In this document: one piece after another, positions 61,577-64,000 of the stretch
How positions within the stretch are numbered: position 1 is the first letter of the stretch
Layout of the letters: every line of letters starts with the position of its first letter
DNA from: Pseudomonas piscis
Lineage (GTDB): Bacteria; Pseudomonadota; Gammaproteobacteria; Pseudomonadales; Pseudomonadaceae
Assembly: GCF_009380155.1 (NCBI RefSeq)
Contig: NZ_WHUV01000005.1
Coordinates: forward strand, 434,001 to 498,000
Length of the DNA stretch: 64,000 bases
Direction: 5' to 3'
The notes under the pieces: generated by a model
The model's input: the letters and a program-made list of their open reading frames with translations, nothing else
Databases searched by the model: none
What the model was told of the DNA's origin: nothing
Program-made: the position numbers and the translations under genes

Positions 61577-62656
61577 ATGACCGCCATCCACATCAAGTTC
61601 GCCGCCCTGACCCTCAAGGCCGGCCCGCGCGCCTTGGCGCGCATCCGCCGCCAGGGCCTGCACGCCGGTGAAGTCGGCACCTTGCCCGGCGCTGCCGGCG
61701 GTCCCAAGGCCCTGGGCATCCAGGGCCTGGACCTGGCGCTGTTCGGCGAATGGTTGCCTGGAGTACCCCGCGAACGTTCGCTGATCGGCGCCTCGGTGGG
61801 TTCCTGGCGGTTCGCCAGCGCCTGCCTGCCCGATGCCGCCGCAGGCATCCGCCGCCTGGGCCAGTTGTACAACGCCCAGAGCTTCGCCAAGGGCGTGACC
61901 ATGGCGCAGATCAGCCAGAGCTCGCGGCAGATGCTCGACGACCTGCTCGAAGGCCGCGATGCCAGCATCCTCGACAATCCCCACTACCGACTGAACATCA
62001 TGGTGGTCAAGAGCCACGGCCTGCTCGCCGATGACCATCGCGGGCGCCTGGGCCTGGGCTTGTCCTCGGTGATCGCCGACAACCTGCGCGGCCGCGCGCG
62101 GCTGTCACGGCACTTCGAGCGCCTGGTGCTGCACGACCCGCGCCTGGCCCCGCCGCTGCATGCCCTGGAAGACTTCCCCTCGCGCTTCGTCCCCTTGGAT
62201 CGCGGCAACCTGCGCCAGGCGCTGCTGGCCTCGGGCTCGATCCCCATGGTCATGCAGGGCGTGCGCGAGCTGCCCGGCGCCGGTGCCGGTACCTTCCGCG
62301 ACGGCGGCCTGCTGGACTACCACCTGGACCTGCCCTACAGCGGCAGCGACATCGTGCTCTATCCACACTTCACCGACCGGGTGATCCCCGGCTGGTTCGA
62401 CAAGACCCTGCCCTGGCGCCGGGCCAGCCCCGAGCGCCTTCGCGATGTCCTGCTGCTGGCGCCATCGCGGGAATACCTGGCGCGCCTGCCCTACGGCAAG
62501 CTGCCGGACCGCAACGACTTCAAGCGCTTCATGGGCGACGACGCCAGCCGGCAGAAATACTGGCGCAGCGCCATGGATGAAAGCCGGCGCCTGGGCGACG
62601 AGTTCCTCGAACTGGCCAGCCAGGGTCGCCTGGGCGAGCGCCTGCAGAGCCTCTGA
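61577..62656 (+). CDS. Patatin-like phospholipase family protein
   Basis: The 359-residue protein shows patatin-type motifs: glycine-rich oxyanion segment GAAGGPKALG, nucleophile motif GASVGSWR (Ser near residue 74), and Asp in DGGLLDYH. There is no signal peptide, so it probably acts in the cytoplasm or at the inner membrane as an acylhydrolase. Substrate is unknown. It is divergent from the PepSY operon and lies upstream of queD. Confidence 0.85.
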   Translation: MTAIHIKFAALTLKAGPRALARIRRQGLHAGEVGTLPGAAGGPKALGIQGLDLALFGEWLPGVPRERSLIGASVGSWRFASACLPDAAAGIRRLGQLYNAQSFAKGVTMAQISQSSRQMLDDLLEGRDASILDNPHYRLNIMVVKSHGLLADDHRGRLGLGLSSVIADNLRGRARLSRHFERLVLHDPRLAPPLHALEDFPSRFVPLDRGNLRQALLASGSIPMVMQGVRELPGAGAGTFRDGGLLDYHLDLPYSGSDIVLYPHFTDRVIPGWFDKTLPWRRASPERLRDVLLLAPSREYLARLPYGKLPDRNDFKRFMGDDASRQKYWRSAMDESRRLGDEFLELASQGRLGERLQSL

Positions 62657-62782
62657 TACCCGGCATCGCTGCGGCAAAACCCTTTGATCAGGGTTTTTCC
62701 GTAACCGGGGGCAAGCTGATAAACTCGCCGACTGCCTCAATTCGCCCCAGGGCGATGCCATCCGACAGAGCTGACCGATACC

Positions 62783-63139
62783 GTGGAAATCTTCAAAGAA
62801 TTTACCTTCGAATCCGCCCACCGCCTGCCTTTCGTGCCTGAAGGCCACAAGTGCGGCCGCCTCCATGGCCACTCGTTCAAGGTGGCGATCCACTTGAGCG
62901 GCGAGGTCGATCCGCATACCGGCTGGATTCGCGACTTCTCGGAAATCAAGGCCATCTTCAAGCCGCTGTACGAGCGCCTGGACCACAACTACCTGAACGA
63001 TATCCCGGGCCTGGAAAATCCCACCAGCGAAGTCCTCGCCAAGTGGATCTGGAACGAGCTCAAGCCCCTGCTGCCGGAACTCAGCGCGATCCGCATCCAC
63101 GAGACCTGCACCAGCGGTTGCATCTATCGCGGCGAATGA
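62783..63139 (+). CDS. queD: 6-carboxy-5,6,7,8-tetrahydropterin synthase QueD
   Basis: The 118-residue enzyme has zinc-binding histidines (ESAHRLPF, GRLHGHSF) and the catalytic cysteine in HKCGRLHGH, plus Asp-His in LDHNYLND and Glu in HETCTSGC. It makes the first pterin intermediate of queuosine (7-deazaguanine) synthesis from dihydroneopterin triphosphate. The start uses GTG at 62783, giving MEIFKEFTFESAHRLPF. It corresponds to PA2666 in P. aeruginosa. Confidence 0.93.
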   Translation: MEIFKEFTFESAHRLPFVPEGHKCGRLHGHSFKVAIHLSGEVDPHTGWIRDFSEIKAIFKPLYERLDHNYLNDIPGLENPTSEVLAKWIWNELKPLLPELSAIRIHETCTSGCIYRGE

Positions 63140-63150
63140 GCCGACCTGAA

Positions 63151-63174
63151 ACCACCCCACGGGGTGGTTTTTTC
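63151..63174 (+). terminator. Terminator after queD
   Basis: ACCACCCC (63151-63158) pairs with GGGGTGGT (63161-63168), loop AC, followed by TTTTTC. Confidence 0.9.
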
Positions 63175-63217
63175 ATGCCTATGCTTGCCCCACTCCCGCC
63201 TCCCGAGCATTCGCGCC

Positions 63218-63682
63218 ATGCCCTCGACCCCACCACCGACCATCCGCCCCGCCGCGCCACCTGACCTGGCCGCCATCGAACGCATCGCCAAGAACGCCTA
63301 TGCGCCCTATATCGCGCGGCTCGGCCGGGAACCGGCGCCCATGCTCGAGGACTATTCCTGCCTGGTACTGGCCCGGCAGGTCTGGGTCCTGGAGGAGCAA
63401 GATGCGATCGCCGGCTTCGTCGTCCTGCTCGATGCCCAGGAAGCCCTGCTGCTGGACAACCTGGCGGTCAGCCCCGAGGCCCAGGGCCGTGGTCATGGCC
63501 GCCAGCTGCTGGCCTTTGCCGAACGACAGGCCCTGGCCGCCGGTCACAGTTGCGTGCGCCTCTACACCAACCAGGCGATGACCGAGAACATCGCCCTGTA
63601 CGGCCGCCATGGCTACGTGGAAACCCACCGCGCGGTGGAGAACGGTCTGCACCGGGTGTACATGAGCAAACCGCTGGACTGA
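63218..63682 (+). CDS. GNAT-family N-acetyltransferase
   Basis: The 154-residue protein has the acetyl-CoA binding pattern LLLDNLAVSPEAQGRGHGRQLLAFAERQA (V-x-P-x-x-Q-G-x-G-x-G form) and a final beta-strand GYVETHRAVENGLHRVYMSKPL. Substrate is not predictable. ATG at 63218 is preferred because the terminator of queD lies just before; upstream starts would overlap it. Confidence 0.88.
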   Translation: MPSTPPPTIRPAAPPDLAAIERIAKNAYAPYIARLGREPAPMLEDYSCLVLARQVWVLEEQDAIAGFVVLLDAQEALLLDNLAVSPEAQGRGHGRQLLAFAERQALAAGHSCVRLYTNQAMTENIALYGRHGYVETHRAVENGLHRVYMSKPLD

Positions 63683-63699
63683 ACCGCACAGGAGTTCCC

Positions 63700-64000
63700 A
63701 TGCCGCCACGTATCTACCTCGCAGGCTTCGATGTGTTCCGCGCCGATGCGCAGGACCATGGCGAGTACCTCAAGCGGCTGTGCCAGGCCCAGGGCCTGCA
63801 CGGGCTGTTTCCCCTGGACCACCAGGCACCGCCAGAGCTGTCGCCGGCGGCCACCGCGCAATGGATCTGCCGGCAGAACCTGCAGATGATCCGCGACTGC
63901 ACGGCGCTGCTGGCCAACCTCAACGATTTTCGCGGCCTGGAGCCCGACTCCGGCACCGCCTTCGAAGTCGGCGCGGCCATCGCCCTGGGCAAGCCGGTGT
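63700..64000 (+). CDS. Nucleoside 2-deoxyribosyltransferase-like protein (3' end outside window)
   Basis: The visible 100 residues begin MPPRIYLAGFDVFRADAQDHGEYLK and continue to ALLANLNDFRGLEPDSGTAFEVGAAIALGKPV, which matches the nucleoside 2-deoxyribosyltransferase family, including the acidic loop DSGTAFE with the catalytic Glu and the AANLN-type strand. It exchanges or hydrolyses nucleobases of deoxynucleosides. The ribosome-binding site is CAGGAGTTCCC. Confidence 0.88.
   Translation, partial: MPPRIYLAGFDVFRADAQDHGEYLKRLCQAQGLHGLFPLDHQAPPELSPAATAQWICRQNLQMIRDCTALLANLNDFRGLEPDSGTAFEVGAAIALGKPV

Noticed and set aside
1..64000. CRISPR array, prophage or integrative element
   Set aside because: No regularly spaced repeats, integrase, capsid or transposase gene was seen. 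The tRNA cluster at 26.0-26.3 kb has no adjacent integrase.

Overview
The window is a stretch of Pseudomonas chromosome. Gene content, high GC, codon use and gene order (tRNA cluster-tig-clpP-clpX-lon-hupB-ppiD; antiporter-chemoreceptor-two-component-PepSY-queD) point to the P. fluorescens group, probably near P. protegens or P. chlororaphis. The species is inference. No phage, plasmid functions, CRISPR array or complete insertion sequence is visible.

Layout. 1-2.5 kb: the tail of an unidentified gene, an orphan ORF, a decayed ORF and a leucine-rich-repeat protein kinase. 2.5-9.2 kb: a YebC-family regulator, then a 2-aminoethylphosphonate (2-AEP) utilisation region: an organophosphate-type MFS permease, two LysR regulators, phnW and phnX. 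A roughly 180-bp inverted-repeat element (MITE-like) lies between a candidate operator and phnW. 9.3-16.8 kb: cytochrome b561, a D-cysteine desulfhydrase-like enzyme, dienoyl-CoA reductase (fadH), a nitrilase-fold protein lacking catalytic residues, an AraC regulator, a 28-codon ORF and a DUF2242 lipoprotein. 17-26.3 kb: the protein quality-control block on the minus strand, with promoters that look sigma-32-like before clpX and lon, a sigma-70-like promoter before hupB, a decayed tRNA-like sequence, and tRNA-Arg, -His and -Leu. 26.6-44.8 kb: mostly housekeeping genes (folD, pbpG, TerC, NhaR-like, MFS, sstT, YceH, AI-2E transporter, trhP), plus a fused Baeyer-Villiger monooxygenase/esterase beside an AraC regulator.

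45.1-54.8 kb is the most unusual region: a small nonribosomal peptide synthetase-like locus. A LysR gene and an SDR gene precede an operon of one A-T-E-R megasynthase (adenylation, carrier, epimerisation, reductase; no condensation domain), an SDR, a 2-oxoglutarate/Fe(II) oxygenase, a phosphoserine-phosphatase-like HAD enzyme and an EamA exporter. The specificity residues read by eye (D-L-T-K-L-G-H-V-G-K) resemble the aspartate code. The inferred product is a D-aspartate-derived amino aldehyde or amino alcohol that is further oxidised and exported. I do not recognise the locus as a characterised pathway.

54.8-64 kb resembles the P. aeruginosa PA2653-PA2666 neighbourhood: a Na+/H+ antiporter-like protein, a TlpQ-like chemoreceptor, a CarRS-like two-component system with two PepSY proteins, a patatin-like lipase, queD, a GNAT acetyltransferase, and a nucleoside 2-deoxyribosyltransferase cut by the window end. 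A short REP-like repeat recurs between genes across the window.
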